DNA of 64,000 nt, from positions 496,001 to 560,000 of the forward strand of contig NZ_JAAIYA010000003.1 in NCBI RefSeq assembly GCF_010894405.1, read 5' to 3'. The notes beneath the pieces were generated by a model, which saw only the letters and a program-made list of their open reading frames with translations, did not search any database and was not told the DNA's origin. This document shows, one piece after another, positions 43,318 to 51,809 of the stretch (position 1 is its first letter; every line of letters starts with the position of its first letter). A program made the translations under genes and the position numbers. This stretch comes from Pyxidicoccus caerfyrddinensis. Lineage in GTDB: Bacteria; Myxococcota; Myxococcia; Myxococcales; Myxococcaceae.

Positions 43318-45447
43318 ATGCGGCAGTGGAAACGCTATGGATGGGTGGGGCTGGCGTTGGTGGCGGCGGGCTGCGGCAGTAGCTCGAAGACTTCGGGGGT
43401 CACGAACGAGCCGGTGCAGTCGGCGGCGAAGCTGGAGTCCTTCGAAGGCTGTGAAGCGCTGGAGCAGTACATCGAGGACAGTGCGACGAAGCAGATGCGC
43501 GCCTCGCTGGAGTCCCTCAAGAACAACGGCGGAGGCTGGGGCTACGGAGGCCTTCCCCGCGGGGAGGACATGGGGGACGGCGCGCCGCCGACGGGCGCTC
43601 CCATGCCCACGGAGGACGCCGCGGGAGGTGGCAACTCCGGGCCGAACGACTCCACGGACACCAACAACCAGGTGGAGGGCGTGCACGAGGCGGACTTCGT
43701 GCAGAACGACGGCACGCGCATCTTCGTGCTGTCCGGCCCGCGGCTGTACATCCACCGCTCGTGGCCGGCGGAGCAGCTGGTGCGCACGGCGGCGCTGGAG
43801 GTGGAGGGCTGGCCTCGGGAGATGCTCCTGGACGCGGAGCGCAACCGGCTGGTCATCACCTCGCAGGTGTACGAGCAGCGGCCGGGCCGTCCCACGCTGA
43901 CGGGCGGCGATGGTGTCGCGGCGCCCGCCATGGACTGCGCGGGCTTCGGGTGTGGCTACTACTACGGTGACACGCTGAAGGTGACGGTGGTGGACGTGGC
44001 GGACCTCGCCGCGCCGAAAGTCGTGGAGCAGGTGTACCTGCCCGGCGGCTACCTCAACGCGCGGCGCGTGGAGGGTGCGGTGCGGCTGGTGCTCTCGGAC
44101 CAGTTCCGCTGGCCGGAGGATGTGAGCTTCTACCCCGAGTACTCGCGCGACCTCTACGAGGACAAGGACAAGCTGGCGGACGCGGTGGACGCGCTCATCG
44201 CCAAGAACGAGAAGCTCATCCGCGCGCAGTCGCTGGAGGCGTGGCTGCCCGGTGGGCGGCGCGTGGACGCGGCGGGGCACACCGCGCCGCTGACGTATTC
44301 GTGCACGGACTTCTTCCACGCCAACGCGCCCACGGGCCTGGGCTTCGTGACGGTGCTGTCCATGAACCTGGACGCGGAAGCGGCCAATGCGGCGCCGCGC
44401 CGCACCAGCGTGGTGACGTCGCCGGGTGAGGTCTACGCGTCGAAGGACTCGCTCTACATGGCCACCGGCCATTGGTGGTGGTGGCCGGAGGTGGGGCAGT
44501 CGGACTTCACGTACCTGCACAAGTTCGACATCCGCGAGCCGGGCAAGGCCACCTACGTGGGCAGCGGCACCATGGAAGGCCACATCGCCAACCAGTTCTC
44601 CCTGGACGAGCACGAGGGCGTGCTGCGCGTCGCCACCACCGTGAGCACCCGGACCGTGGACCTGCAGAACCAGAACTGGTGGCGCTTCGACACCGTCAGC
44701 CGCGTGGTCACCTTCCACGAGCAGGACGGGAAGCTGGAGGAGCTGGGGCGCACGGAGAATCTGGCGCCGGGTGAGAGCATCTTCAGCGCGCGCTTCGTGG
44801 GCAAGAAGGGCTACGTCGTCACCTTCCGGCAGACGGACCCGCTCTTCACCTTCGACCTGAGCGACCCGGCCCACCCGCGCAAGGTGGGCGAGCTCAAGGT
44901 GCTGGGCTTCTCCACGTACATCCACCCGATTGGCGACACGCACCTGCTCACCCTGGGCGAGCAGCGGGACGAGACGGGCAACTGGAACAGCCGCGCCCTC
45001 AAGGTGACGCTGTTCGACGTGACGGACCTGGAGCACCCGAAGGAGTCCTTCACGCAGACGGTCGGCACGGCGAGCAGCTACAGCGAGGCGCTCTACGAGC
45101 ACAAGGCCTTCAACTACTTCGCGGCCAAGGGGCTGCTGGCCATTCCCTTCACCGACTGGAGCTACGACTACACCGACTACTGGTCCAGCTTCCGCAGCGA
45201 GCTGCGCGTGTTCCGCGTGGACACCGCCACCGGCATCACCCCGGTGGGCGCGCTGTCGATGAAGGACGTGTACCAGACGTTCAACCAGCGTGGCTGGTCC
45301 TGGTACTGGTCGCCCATGGTGCGCCGCAGCGTCATGGCGGATGACTATGTCTACGCCATCACCGACGGCGGCCTGCGCGTGGCGAAGGTGGACGCGCTCC
45401 AGACGCCGCTCGCCACGTCGCTGTTCCAGCCTCCGATGGTGCCCTGA
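43318..45447 (+). CDS. Large beta-propeller lipoprotein
   Basis: This 709-residue lipoprotein (lipobox LVAAG-C19) has a Gly/Asn/Ser-rich linker and then the conserved segment TDTNNQVEGVHEADFVQNDGTRIFVLSGPRLYIHR, the hallmark of the bacterial secreted beta-propeller family with a C-terminal propeller (PF09826-type). Propeller blades follow, for example KFDIREPGKATYVG, VTFRQTDPLFTFDLSDPAHPRKVG and LKVTLFDVTDLEHP. These proteins are envelope-exposed and of unknown activity. The ATG at 43318 lies after GGGAGGG; an upstream in-frame ATG at 43300 is less likely. A second lipoprotein gene overlaps its stop by one base. Confidence 0.88.
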   Translation: MRQWKRYGWVGLALVAAGCGSSSKTSGVTNEPVQSAAKLESFEGCEALEQYIEDSATKQMRASLESLKNNGGGWGYGGLPRGEDMGDGAPPTGAPMPTEDAAGGGNSGPNDSTDTNNQVEGVHEADFVQNDGTRIFVLSGPRLYIHRSWPAEQLVRTAALEVEGWPREMLLDAERNRLVITSQVYEQRPGRPTLTGGDGVAAPAMDCAGFGCGYYYGDTLKVTVVDVADLAAPKVVEQVYLPGGYLNARRVEGAVRLVLSDQFRWPEDVSFYPEYSRDLYEDKDKLADAVDALIAKNEKLIRAQSLEAWLPGGRRVDAAGHTAPLTYSCTDFFHANAPTGLGFVTVLSMNLDAEAANAAPRRTSVVTSPGEVYASKDSLYMATGHWWWWPEVGQSDFTYLHKFDIREPGKATYVGSGTMEGHIANQFSLDEHEGVLRVATTVSTRTVDLQNQNWWRFDTVSRVVTFHEQDGKLEELGRTENLAPGESIFSARFVGKKGYVVTFRQTDPLFTFDLSDPAHPRKVGELKVLGFSTYIHPIGDTHLLTLGEQRDETGNWNSRALKVTLFDVTDLEHPKESFTQTVGTASSYSEALYEHKAFNYFAAKGLLAIPFTDWSYDYTDYWSSFRSELRVFRVDTATGITPVGALSMKDVYQTFNQRGWSWYWSPMVRRSVMADDYVYAITDGGLRVAKVDALQTPLATSLFQPPMVP

Positions 45448-45827
45448 TGAAGCTCGCGAAATGGATGATGGCGGCGCTGCTGCTCGTGGGCGCGGTGGGA
45501 TGCGGCACCGAGGCTTCGGGGAAGGAAGAGCCGCTGCCCGACACCGTGGTCCAGGCCGCCTCGGACGACCCCCGCCTGCCCGAGGGCACGGTGCGGAGGC
45601 TGACCCTCACCGACCTTCCCAACCGCTGCAGGGTGGCCGCCACCTGTGGTGACCTGGTGGGCGTCGACTGCGGGGCCGAAGTGGACGGGCCGTACTACTA
45701 CGTGGAGAAGCCCACGGGGCGCATCGTCGAGTACTGCGGCGGGGCGTGCATGATGGGGCCGTCTCCGGACAGCCCGTACTGCCGTCACTGCCCGCCGCTC
45801 GGGTGGACGTGCAAGGACTCCCCGTAG
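45447..45827 (+). CDS. Small Cys-rich lipoprotein
   Basis: The 126-residue lipoprotein (lipobox GAVG-C19) has a mature part with about ten Cys residues, among them CRVAATC, CGGAC, CRHC and CK, in a compact, probably disulfide-linked domain. Its ATG shares one base with the stop of the beta-propeller lipoprotein gene, so translation is probably coupled and the two may form a complex. I recognise no family. Confidence 0.78.
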   Translation: MKLAKWMMAALLLVGAVGCGTEASGKEEPLPDTVVQAASDDPRLPEGTVRRLTLTDLPNRCRVAATCGDLVGVDCGAEVDGPYYYVEKPTGRIVEYCGGACMMGPSPDSPYCRHCPPLGWTCKDSP

Positions 45828-45850
45828 CCGTCCCGTGACAGGACTGGACC

Positions 45851-45882
45851 CGCCCTCCCCGGTCAGGTTGGGGAGCGGCGGG
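45851..45882 (+). terminator. Hairpin downstream of the lipoprotein pair
   Basis: CCGCC plus CTCCCC (45851-45861) pair with GGGGAG plus GGCGG (45871-45882, one bulged base), 23 bases after the last stop. It lacks a T-run. Confidence 0.45.
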
Positions 45883-45937
45883 GCGTCACAAGCGGGGAGC
45901 GCATTCTCTGCTGGAAGGCGCTATAGGCGCGCCTGCC

Positions 45938-47335
45938 ATGACCATCGCCGCGACTTCGTCCCAGCCCGTGAAGACCTACCGCACGGAGCTCCGTGAGCTG
46001 AGCCGGCTGGCGCTCCCCATCGCGATTGCGCAGGGCGGCCAGGCGCTCATGGGCCTGGTGGACACGCTGGTGGTGGGGCGGGCGGGGACGTCCGCGCTGG
46101 CGTCGGTGGGCCTGGGCAACGGCCTCTTCTTCGCCGTGAGCGGCTTCGGCATTGGGCTGATGATGGGCTTCGACCCGCTCCTGTCCCAGGCCATTGGCGC
46201 GCGCCACTTCGACCGGGCGCGGGCGCTTTTGTGGCAGGGCGGGTGGATGTCGTTGTTCGCGGGCGTGACGCTGTTCGCACTGATGCTGTTGACGCCGTTG
46301 CTGTTGCCACTGGCGGGCATTGCCCCCGAGCAGGTGGACGGCGCGCGGGACTACCTGTTGTGGCGCGGGCCCAGCATGCCGCTGATGCTGGCCTTCCTGA
46401 CGATGCGCTCCTACCTCCAGTCCACGGCCTTCACCCGGCCGCTGGTGGTAGCCACGGTGGCGGCGAACGTCCTCAACCTGTTCGGGGACATCCTGCTGGT
46501 GTTCGGCGGGGCGGACCTGCCGGCGTACTTCGGGCCGCTGCGCGCGGTGCCGGCGATGGGCGTGGCGGGCTCGGCGCTGGCCACGTCGCTGTGCACGGGG
46601 CTGCAGTTGCTCATCGTGCTCTGGTCGGTGCGGGCTCGGGGGCTGGAGGGCACGGCGCGGCCCACGCGCAAGCCGGTGTGGGCGGACCTGGCGCAGGCGG
46701 CGCGGGTGGGCCTTCCGATTGGCCTCCACATCACCGCGGAGATTGGCGTCTTCACCCTGGCGGGCGTGCTGGCGGGAGGCCTGGGCGCGGCGAGCGTGGG
46801 GGCGCACCAGATTGCCATCTCCTTCGCGAGCGTCACCTTCACGGTGGCCATGGGCATCGGCAACGCGGGCAGCGTGCGGGTGGGCTGGGCGGTGGGGGCG
46901 CACAACACGCCGCAGGCGCGGGTGAGCGGCTTCACCGCCTTCGCGGGCGGCGCGGGCTTCATGGCGCTGGGGGGACTGGTGTTCGCCCTCTTCCCACACG
47001 CGCTGGCGAAGCTGGCCGGGGCGCCGGAGGACGTCTTTCCCCTGGTGGTGCCGCTGCTGATGGTGAGCGCCGTGTTCCAGGTGTTCGACGGCGTGCAGGG
47101 CGTGGGCGCGGGCGTGCTGCGCGGCGCGGGCGACACGCGCTTCACCTTCATCGCCAACATGGTGGGGCACTACGCCATCGGCCTGCCGCTGACGCTGCTC
47201 CTGGGCTTCGGGCTGGGCCTGGGCGTGGTGGGCATCTGGTGGGGCCTGTGCGCGGGGCTCGTCTCGGTGGCGGTGGCGCTCCTGTGGCGCTTCAACCGCC
47301 TGAGCGCCGGTACGCTGCGCCCGCTGGAGGCGTAG
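45938..47335 (+). CDS. MATE-family efflux transporter
   Basis: The 465-residue protein is polytopic, with 12 predicted membrane helices in two similar halves. It opens with a short hydrophilic region, then LALPIAIAQGGQALMGLVDTLVVGRAG, which contains the MATE-type first helix, and keeps the charged and Gly-rich loops of the family. MATE proteins export cationic drugs or metabolites by Na+ or H+ antiport. The N-terminal region matches the DinF branch loosely. It begins at 45938, with no strong ribosome site, and is separated from the lipoprotein pair by a hairpin. Substrate unknown. Confidence 0.92.
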   Translation: MTIAATSSQPVKTYRTELRELSRLALPIAIAQGGQALMGLVDTLVVGRAGTSALASVGLGNGLFFAVSGFGIGLMMGFDPLLSQAIGARHFDRARALLWQGGWMSLFAGVTLFALMLLTPLLLPLAGIAPEQVDGARDYLLWRGPSMPLMLAFLTMRSYLQSTAFTRPLVVATVAANVLNLFGDILLVFGGADLPAYFGPLRAVPAMGVAGSALATSLCTGLQLLIVLWSVRARGLEGTARPTRKPVWADLAQAARVGLPIGLHITAEIGVFTLAGVLAGGLGAASVGAHQIAISFASVTFTVAMGIGNAGSVRVGWAVGAHNTPQARVSGFTAFAGGAGFMALGGLVFALFPHALAKLAGAPEDVFPLVVPLLMVSAVFQVFDGVQGVGAGVLRGAGDTRFTFIANMVGHYAIGLPLTLLLGFGLGLGVVGIWWGLCAGLVSVAVALLWRFNRLSAGTLRPLEA

Positions 47336-47359
47336 CGCGTACCGGCGCGGCCCGCCGCG

Positions 47360-48073
47360 CTACCAGGGCAGGTACTGCTGAATCATCTGCCGCCACACGG
47401 GCCAGTCGTGGGTGCCGCCCTGCCACACGGACAGGTGGTTGCCGATGCCCTTCTTCCACAGGAGGCTGGAGAGGTGCTCGTTGGAGGGGCGGCAGAAATC
47501 GTGCTCGCCCACCGCCAGCACCATCTCCACGCGCTGCAGGGCGGACAGCTGCGCGGCGTCGTTGAGGCCGTGCAGCCACTGCGTGCAGGAGTGGAAGTAG
47601 ACCTCCGAGTCGTTGTGGCCGTCGAGGAACTCGTCCGTCTCGAACTTGCCGCCCATGGAGATGAGGCGGCGGAAGACGTGCGGGTGGCGCAGGCCCACGT
47701 TGTACGAGTGGAAGCCGCCGAAGCTGCACCCGGCGAGGGTGAGACGGCCGCCGGTGCTGCGGCGGGTGAGCAGCGGCACCACCTCGTGGAGGAGGTAGTC
47801 CTCCCACTGCTGGTGGCGCATGACGCGGTCATGCGGGTGGATGGACTTGTTGAACCAGGACTCTTCGTCCACCGAGTCCGGACACACCACGATGTAGCGG
47901 CCGGACTGGATGCGGTCGGCGATGGCGCCGATGAGGCCGAAGTCCTCGGCCTGGTAGAAGCGGCCCTTGCTCGTGGGCAGCAACAGCACCGGCTCGCCCG
48001 AGTGGCCGAAGAGGAGCACCTCCATGTCCCGGTGCAGGCGCTCGCTGTACCAGCGGTGGTATTCGCGGTTCAT
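47360..48073 (-). CDS. Esterase-family hydrolase
   Basis: This 237-residue protein matches the esterase D/Fes-like alpha/beta-hydrolase family: MEVLLFGHSGEPVLLLPTS, VVCPDSVDEESWFN, QQWEDYLLHEVVPLL, the nucleophile elbow AGCSFGGFHS and a C-terminal GGTHDWPVW with the likely catalytic His. The elbow is G-x-S-x-G with Cys before the Ser. There is no signal peptide, so it acts in the cytoplasm. Substrates in this family range from S-formylglutathione to acylated siderophores. It converges with the MATE gene; a short GC-rich hairpin lies between. The ATG at 48073 is the only reasonable start. Confidence 0.88.
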   Translation of the reverse strand: MNREYHRWYSERLHRDMEVLLFGHSGEPVLLLPTSKGRFYQAEDFGLIGAIADRIQSGRYIVVCPDSVDEESWFNKSIHPHDRVMRHQQWEDYLLHEVVPLLTRRSTGGRLTLAGCSFGGFHSYNVGLRHPHVFRRLISMGGKFETDEFLDGHNDSEVYFHSCTQWLHGLNDAAQLSALQRVEMVLAVGEHDFCRPSNEHLSSLLWKKGIGNHLSVWQGGTHDWPVWRQMIQQYLPW

Positions 48074-48194
48074 GCGCGGGAACTTAACCGCGTTGCGTCA
48101 AAGACAAGTACAGGAGTGTGGCTCGCGCGCCCGGGGGGCGTGGGAGTGAACATCCGGGCCATGGGGCCCGATGGAAGTCCGTTAGGGGGGCCTT

Positions 48195-49682
48195 TCAAGT
48201 CCTCACGGTATGGAGCGCCCGCCGTACGACGTCGAGCCCGGACCGCATGGCGGCGCGCGTGGCGCCCGCGAAGCCGAAGACGAGCCCGCCACGGCGGGTG
48301 GCGCCGAACTTCGAGAGGGGCTGGACCTCGATGCCCGAGCGGGCGCACTCCGCGGCCACCGCGCGGTCGTCCAGGTGCTCCTTGAAGAGGCCGGCGACGT
48401 GCATGCCGGCCCTCGCCGGACCGAAGTCCAGGCTGTCGGCGAGGACCTTCGCTTCCTCCAGGAAGGCCAGACGCCGCTCGTCGTAGAGGGCGCGCGTCTT
48501 TCGCAGATGGCGCGCCAGGTGCCCTTCCTGGATGAACGCCGCGAGCACGCCTTGCGTGAGCAGGGCGGTGTGGCCGTCCGCGACGTGCTTCGCGTCGACG
48601 AAGGCGCCAACGAGCTGCTCCGGCACGATGGCGTAGGCAATCCTCAGTCCGGGGAAGAGGATTTTGTTGAAGCTGCCCACGTAGATGACCCGCCCATCTC
48701 CATCCATGCCTTGCAGGGACGCGAGCGGGCGGCCCTCGTAGCGGTAGTCACCGTCGTAGTCGTCTTCGACGATGTACGCGTCCTGCTCGCGGGCCCAGCG
48801 GAGCAGTGCCTTCCTGCGCTCGAGTGACATCTCGTAGCCCAGCGGGTACTGGTGCGCCGGGGTGACGTACGCCAGGCGCGCGCGCGGCGCGAGCCGCTGG
48901 CCGGCCTCCACGTCGAGGCCGTGTTCATCGACAGGCACCTGTATGACTTCCAGGCCCACCGCGCGCAGACAGTGCTGCACGGGCTGGTAGCCCGGCACTT
49001 CGGCCCAGGCCGCATCACCGGGGTCGGCGAGCGCCTTTCCGGCGAGCTCCACGGCCTGCTGCGTGCTCGTCACCACGACCACCTGTTCGGGAGAACAGGC
49101 CACGGCCCGCATGGCGGAGGCGTGTGCGGCGATGGCCTCGCGCAGGGCGGGCAGGCCGTTGCTCGCGCCGTAGGCCCAATAGGCGCTGCCGGGTCGAGCC
49201 GCCTCGCGGTTCAGGAGGCGATTCCAGGCCGCGCGCGGAAACAGCTCGACGGGCGGGAGCGAGGGGGTGAAGGGCACCGCCTTGAGGGGCTGATAGTGGC
49301 CCGGGTAGCTGCGCAGCGCCGTGGCGCGTTGGGACAAGCGCCGTTCCGTCCCGGCCGCCTTCGATGCGGCTACGCGCTTCGGTGTCAGCGGAGGCGCGTC
49401 GTGGTCGGGAAGGCGGGGGGCCACGAAGCTGCCCGCGCCCCGGCGCCGGACGATGTAGCCCTCGGCCACCAGCTGGCCGAGTGCCCAGTCCACGGTGTTC
49501 CTCGCCACGCCGAAGTCCTTCGCGAGCGTCCGGCTCGAAGGCAGGCGCGCGTTGAGCACGAGCGCTCCGCTCCGGATGGCGGTGCGGATTCTGTCGCAGA
49601 TGCGCGCGTAGGCGGGCTGGCCCGGCGCGGCTTCGAGTCCCGCGACATCGACCGAGAAGATGGAAGCGGCATGTTTGGCCAT
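48195..49682 (-). CDS. PdxR/MocR-type regulator (GntR HTH plus aminotransferase)
   Basis: This 495-residue protein has an N-terminal GntR winged helix (about 20-90; SRTLAKDFGVARNTVDWALGQLVAEGYIVRRRGAGSFVA) and a C-terminal class I aminotransferase-like domain with EDDYDGDYRYEG and the PLP Lys in GSFNKILFPGL (Lys340). Such regulators bind PLP and control vitamin B6, GABA or other pathways. The start is the ATG at 49682, not the TTG just before it; GGGAG lies a few bases upstream. The Tat-exported protein at 49695-50303 precedes it by 12 bases on the same strand, and may be its target or operon partner. Confidence 0.9.
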   Translation of the reverse strand: MAKHAASIFSVDVAGLEAAPGQPAYARICDRIRTAIRSGALVLNARLPSSRTLAKDFGVARNTVDWALGQLVAEGYIVRRRGAGSFVAPRLPDHDAPPLTPKRVAASKAAGTERRLSQRATALRSYPGHYQPLKAVPFTPSLPPVELFPRAAWNRLLNREAARPGSAYWAYGASNGLPALREAIAAHASAMRAVACSPEQVVVVTSTQQAVELAGKALADPGDAAWAEVPGYQPVQHCLRAVGLEVIQVPVDEHGLDVEAGQRLAPRARLAYVTPAHQYPLGYEMSLERRKALLRWAREQDAYIVEDDYDGDYRYEGRPLASLQGMDGDGRVIYVGSFNKILFPGLRIAYAIVPEQLVGAFVDAKHVADGHTALLTQGVLAAFIQEGHLARHLRKTRALYDERRLAFLEEAKVLADSLDFGPARAGMHVAGLFKEHLDDRAVAAECARSGIEVQPLSKFGATRRGGLVFGFAGATRAAMRSGLDVVRRALHTVRT

Positions 49683-49694
49683 CAACTCCCGAGG

Positions 49695-50303
49695 TTAGCC
49701 CTTCACCCGGGAGTGCTCGACCACCCAGTTCTTCTCCCACGCCTTGCCGTCGAGGGAGAAGGACTGCTCCCAGCGCGCGGCGTCAGGCCCGAGGCGCGTC
49801 CAGTGGAACACGACCTTGATGGGCCGGCCGTCGTCCGTGTCATCGCCGTAGAACTCGCCGTGGTCGCCGGTGAATCCGCCCACGACGGGAGGAAACAGCT
49901 CACCGGTCCTGCTGTTGATCCAATACAGGGACCACTGGCGCTTCTCGATGCTGAAGGTGCGCACGGTCATCCCGGACCAGCCCTTCGTCGGGAAGACCAC
50001 CTCGTCGATGTTCACGATGCCGCCCATGCGGCTCTCGCAGCGGACCGTGTTCGGAAAGACGTCCCAGTCGGTGCTGCCGACCCAGCGCTTCTTCAGGCGC
50101 CGGTTCACGCTCGACCAGTTGCCGACGAAGAAGTCGAAGTCGTGGATGTCCCCTGTGGGGAGCTTGGGGATGGAAGGCGTCTTGCCTGCGGACGGAGCCT
50201 GGGGGCCGGCGGCGCTCGGGAAGGGCAGGAGCGACATGGCGCCGGCACCCGCGAGGGCGTGGGTCAGCAGCTTCCGGCGTGAGGGAGAGATGAGGAGGGG
50301 CAT
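49695..50303 (-). CDS. Tat-exported protein of unknown function
   Basis: The 202-residue protein begins with a twin-arginine signal (MPLLISPSRRKLL followed by hydrophobic residues ending SAAG). The mature part contains HDFDFFVGNWSSVNRRL and WSLYWINSRTGELFPPVVGGF, a beta-rich pattern of small exported proteins with a lipocalin- or heme-binding-like look, and no known catalytic motif. It lies 12 bases upstream of the PdxR/MocR regulator, the two likely in one operon. The ATG at 50303 is preferred over the ATG at 50375 because the Tat signal begins there; the ribosome site is weak. Confidence 0.75.
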   Translation of the reverse strand: MPLLISPSRRKLLTHALAGAGAMSLLPFPSAAGPQAPSAGKTPSIPKLPTGDIHDFDFFVGNWSSVNRRLKKRWVGSTDWDVFPNTVRCESRMGGIVNIDEVVFPTKGWSGMTVRTFSIEKRQWSLYWINSRTGELFPPVVGGFTGDHGEFYGDDTDDGRPIKVVFHWTRLGPDAARWEQSFSLDGKAWEKNWVVEHSRVKG

Positions 50304-50506
50304 GCGGAAACGCTCGCTCGGGAGGAGGTGTGCCCGAGCAAGATGCGCGCAAGCCGGAGGGGTGAGAAGCGCCACTTAGGCGGGAGGGATTGGGCCACTC
50401 CGGAAGCGCTGTCCCATACGCGATGGTCGAATGCGCCAGAGGGTGATTTCGCGCAGAGCGGGCTGGCAGTGTGCTTCGGCCATGCCTGTCATCAGGTAGG
50501 GACGTG

Positions 50507-51103
50507 ATGCAGAGCGACTACTGTGTGCTCGAGCGCGAAGGCCCTGATACCTATCCGCTCCTGGGTTGGGACCAGAGCGGGAGGGCCTTCAGAAAAGGCA
50601 CGGCGGTTCATGTGACGGAGCCCATCCGACTGCGCCTGCGGACGCCGGTACCAGGTACACCCGTCATGGTGGACCACCACAGCCTTCCTGCTCCGGTCCT
50701 CTCGACTCGGCTGAAGGAGGTGCTGGCTCCGTTGTCCCTCTACAACGTGCAGCTCGTTCCGGCTGACGTGCGCGTAGGGGATGCGGTTCTCCGGTACTGG
50801 CTGCTTCACGTCCACAACGAAGTGCCGTGCATGGACAAGGCGCGCTCGGTCTTCGAGCTTTCCTCATGTGGGCGACTGGTGCTCAGTCTCGACAAGCTCG
50901 TCCTCGACGAGAACGTCCTTGCCGATATTCCTCTGGAGCGCCGGCTCGTTTTCGTCCTGGCCGAGGCTACGTCTGTCTGCCTCGTTCATTGTTCCGTTAT
51001 CGACCGGATGCTCTCACTCACACCGCGACCGCAGGGGCTGCGCTTCATTCCCGTCACGGAGTGGAGCGACGCGGCTGGTTTCCGTGGCGATACGTCGTCC
51101 TGA
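50507..51103 (+). CDS. Imm11 (DUF1629)-like immunity protein
   Basis: This 198-residue protein resembles the Imm11/DUF1629 family of immunity proteins abundant in Myxococcota: after an N-terminal region comes LSTRLKEVLAPLSLYNVQLVPADV, a middle with SVFELSSCG and a C-terminal LRFIPVTEW. Such proteins neutralise polymorphic toxins, yet no toxin gene is visible next to it. The GC content is clearly lower than that of its neighbours (about 57% in 50941-51000), with more codons ending in T, pointing to recent horizontal gain. AGGTAGGGA five bases before the ATG at 50507 fixes the start. The family assignment rests on memory of the pattern and is moderate. Confidence 0.6.
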   Translation: MQSDYCVLEREGPDTYPLLGWDQSGRAFRKGTAVHVTEPIRLRLRTPVPGTPVMVDHHSLPAPVLSTRLKEVLAPLSLYNVQLVPADVRVGDAVLRYWLLHVHNEVPCMDKARSVFELSSCGRLVLSLDKLVLDENVLADIPLERRLVFVLAEATSVCLVHCSVIDRMLSLTPRPQGLRFIPVTEWSDAAGFRGDTSS

Positions 51104-51116
51104 GAGGCCAGGCACG

Positions 51117-51809
51117 TTACCGGCCCACTCCCCACGGGCGCAGGAAGTCGTCGGACTCGGAGAGGATGCGGGGGAGGGATGCGGTGAGCTCGTGGCCGTC
51201 GTCCACCTCCACCAGGCGGACGTGGCGCCGGCCCTCGGCCCACTGCTGTGAGTAGCGGAGGAGGCAGGTGTCATCCGTGCGTCCGTGGATGATGAGCGTA
51301 GGGACTCGCACGTCGGGCCAGCCGCCCGTGCGCGCGTCCACCGCTTCCGCGTCCGGGATGAAGCCGGAGTGGATGCGCACCTTGCGCTTCTCCGCGAAGT
51401 CGTCCGTCTCAATCCAGCCGGCCTTGTTCCAGTGCGCCCAGCCCGCGTCTCCCATGCGGCGGTGGAGCTGCTCCACCACCCGGAACGCGGGCGCCAGCAG
51501 TACGAGCGCGCACACGCGGGCGTCCTGCTCCGCCGTACGCGCGGCGACGAGCCCGCCCAGGCTGGAGCCGAAGAGGACCGCGCGCTCCTCGGACCCTCCG
51601 AGCGCCGCGCGCACCGTGGCGAGCATGGCGCTCAGGCGCAGCTCTTCCATCGACGGAACGCGCAGGTTGAGGCGCTCCACGTGAAGGCCCTGGCTCGCGT
51701 AGTGCCTTGCTACCGCCACGCCTTTCGTCGAGTCAGGCCCCGAGGCGAAGCCGTGCAGGTACAGCCAGCGAGGACCGATGGGCGCGGGGACGGGAGGCGG
51801 CGTGCTCAT
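51117..51809 (-). CDS. YqiA/YcfP-like alpha/beta hydrolase
   Basis: The 230-residue protein has WLYLHGFASGPDSTKG, the nucleophile motif FGSSLGGLVA and, near the end, LIIHGRTDDTCLLRYS with the acidic residue and a final HEL with the likely catalytic His. This is the layout of the YqiA/YcfP esterases. No signal peptide. It overlaps the beta-lactamase-like gene upstream by four bases (ATGA, 51806-51809), so the two are coupled. The ATG at 51809 starts with a Pro-rich lead-in. Its substrate is unknown; pairing with a secreted serine hydrolase could hint at peptidoglycan or ester metabolism. Confidence 0.83.
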   Translation of the reverse strand: MSTPPPVPAPIGPRWLYLHGFASGPDSTKGVAVARHYASQGLHVERLNLRVPSMEELRLSAMLATVRAALGGSEERAVLFGSSLGGLVAARTAEQDARVCALVLLAPAFRVVEQLHRRMGDAGWAHWNKAGWIETDDFAEKRKVRIHSGFIPDAEAVDARTGGWPDVRVPTLIIHGRTDDTCLLRYSQQWAEGRRHVRLVEVDDGHELTASLPRILSESDDFLRPWGVGR

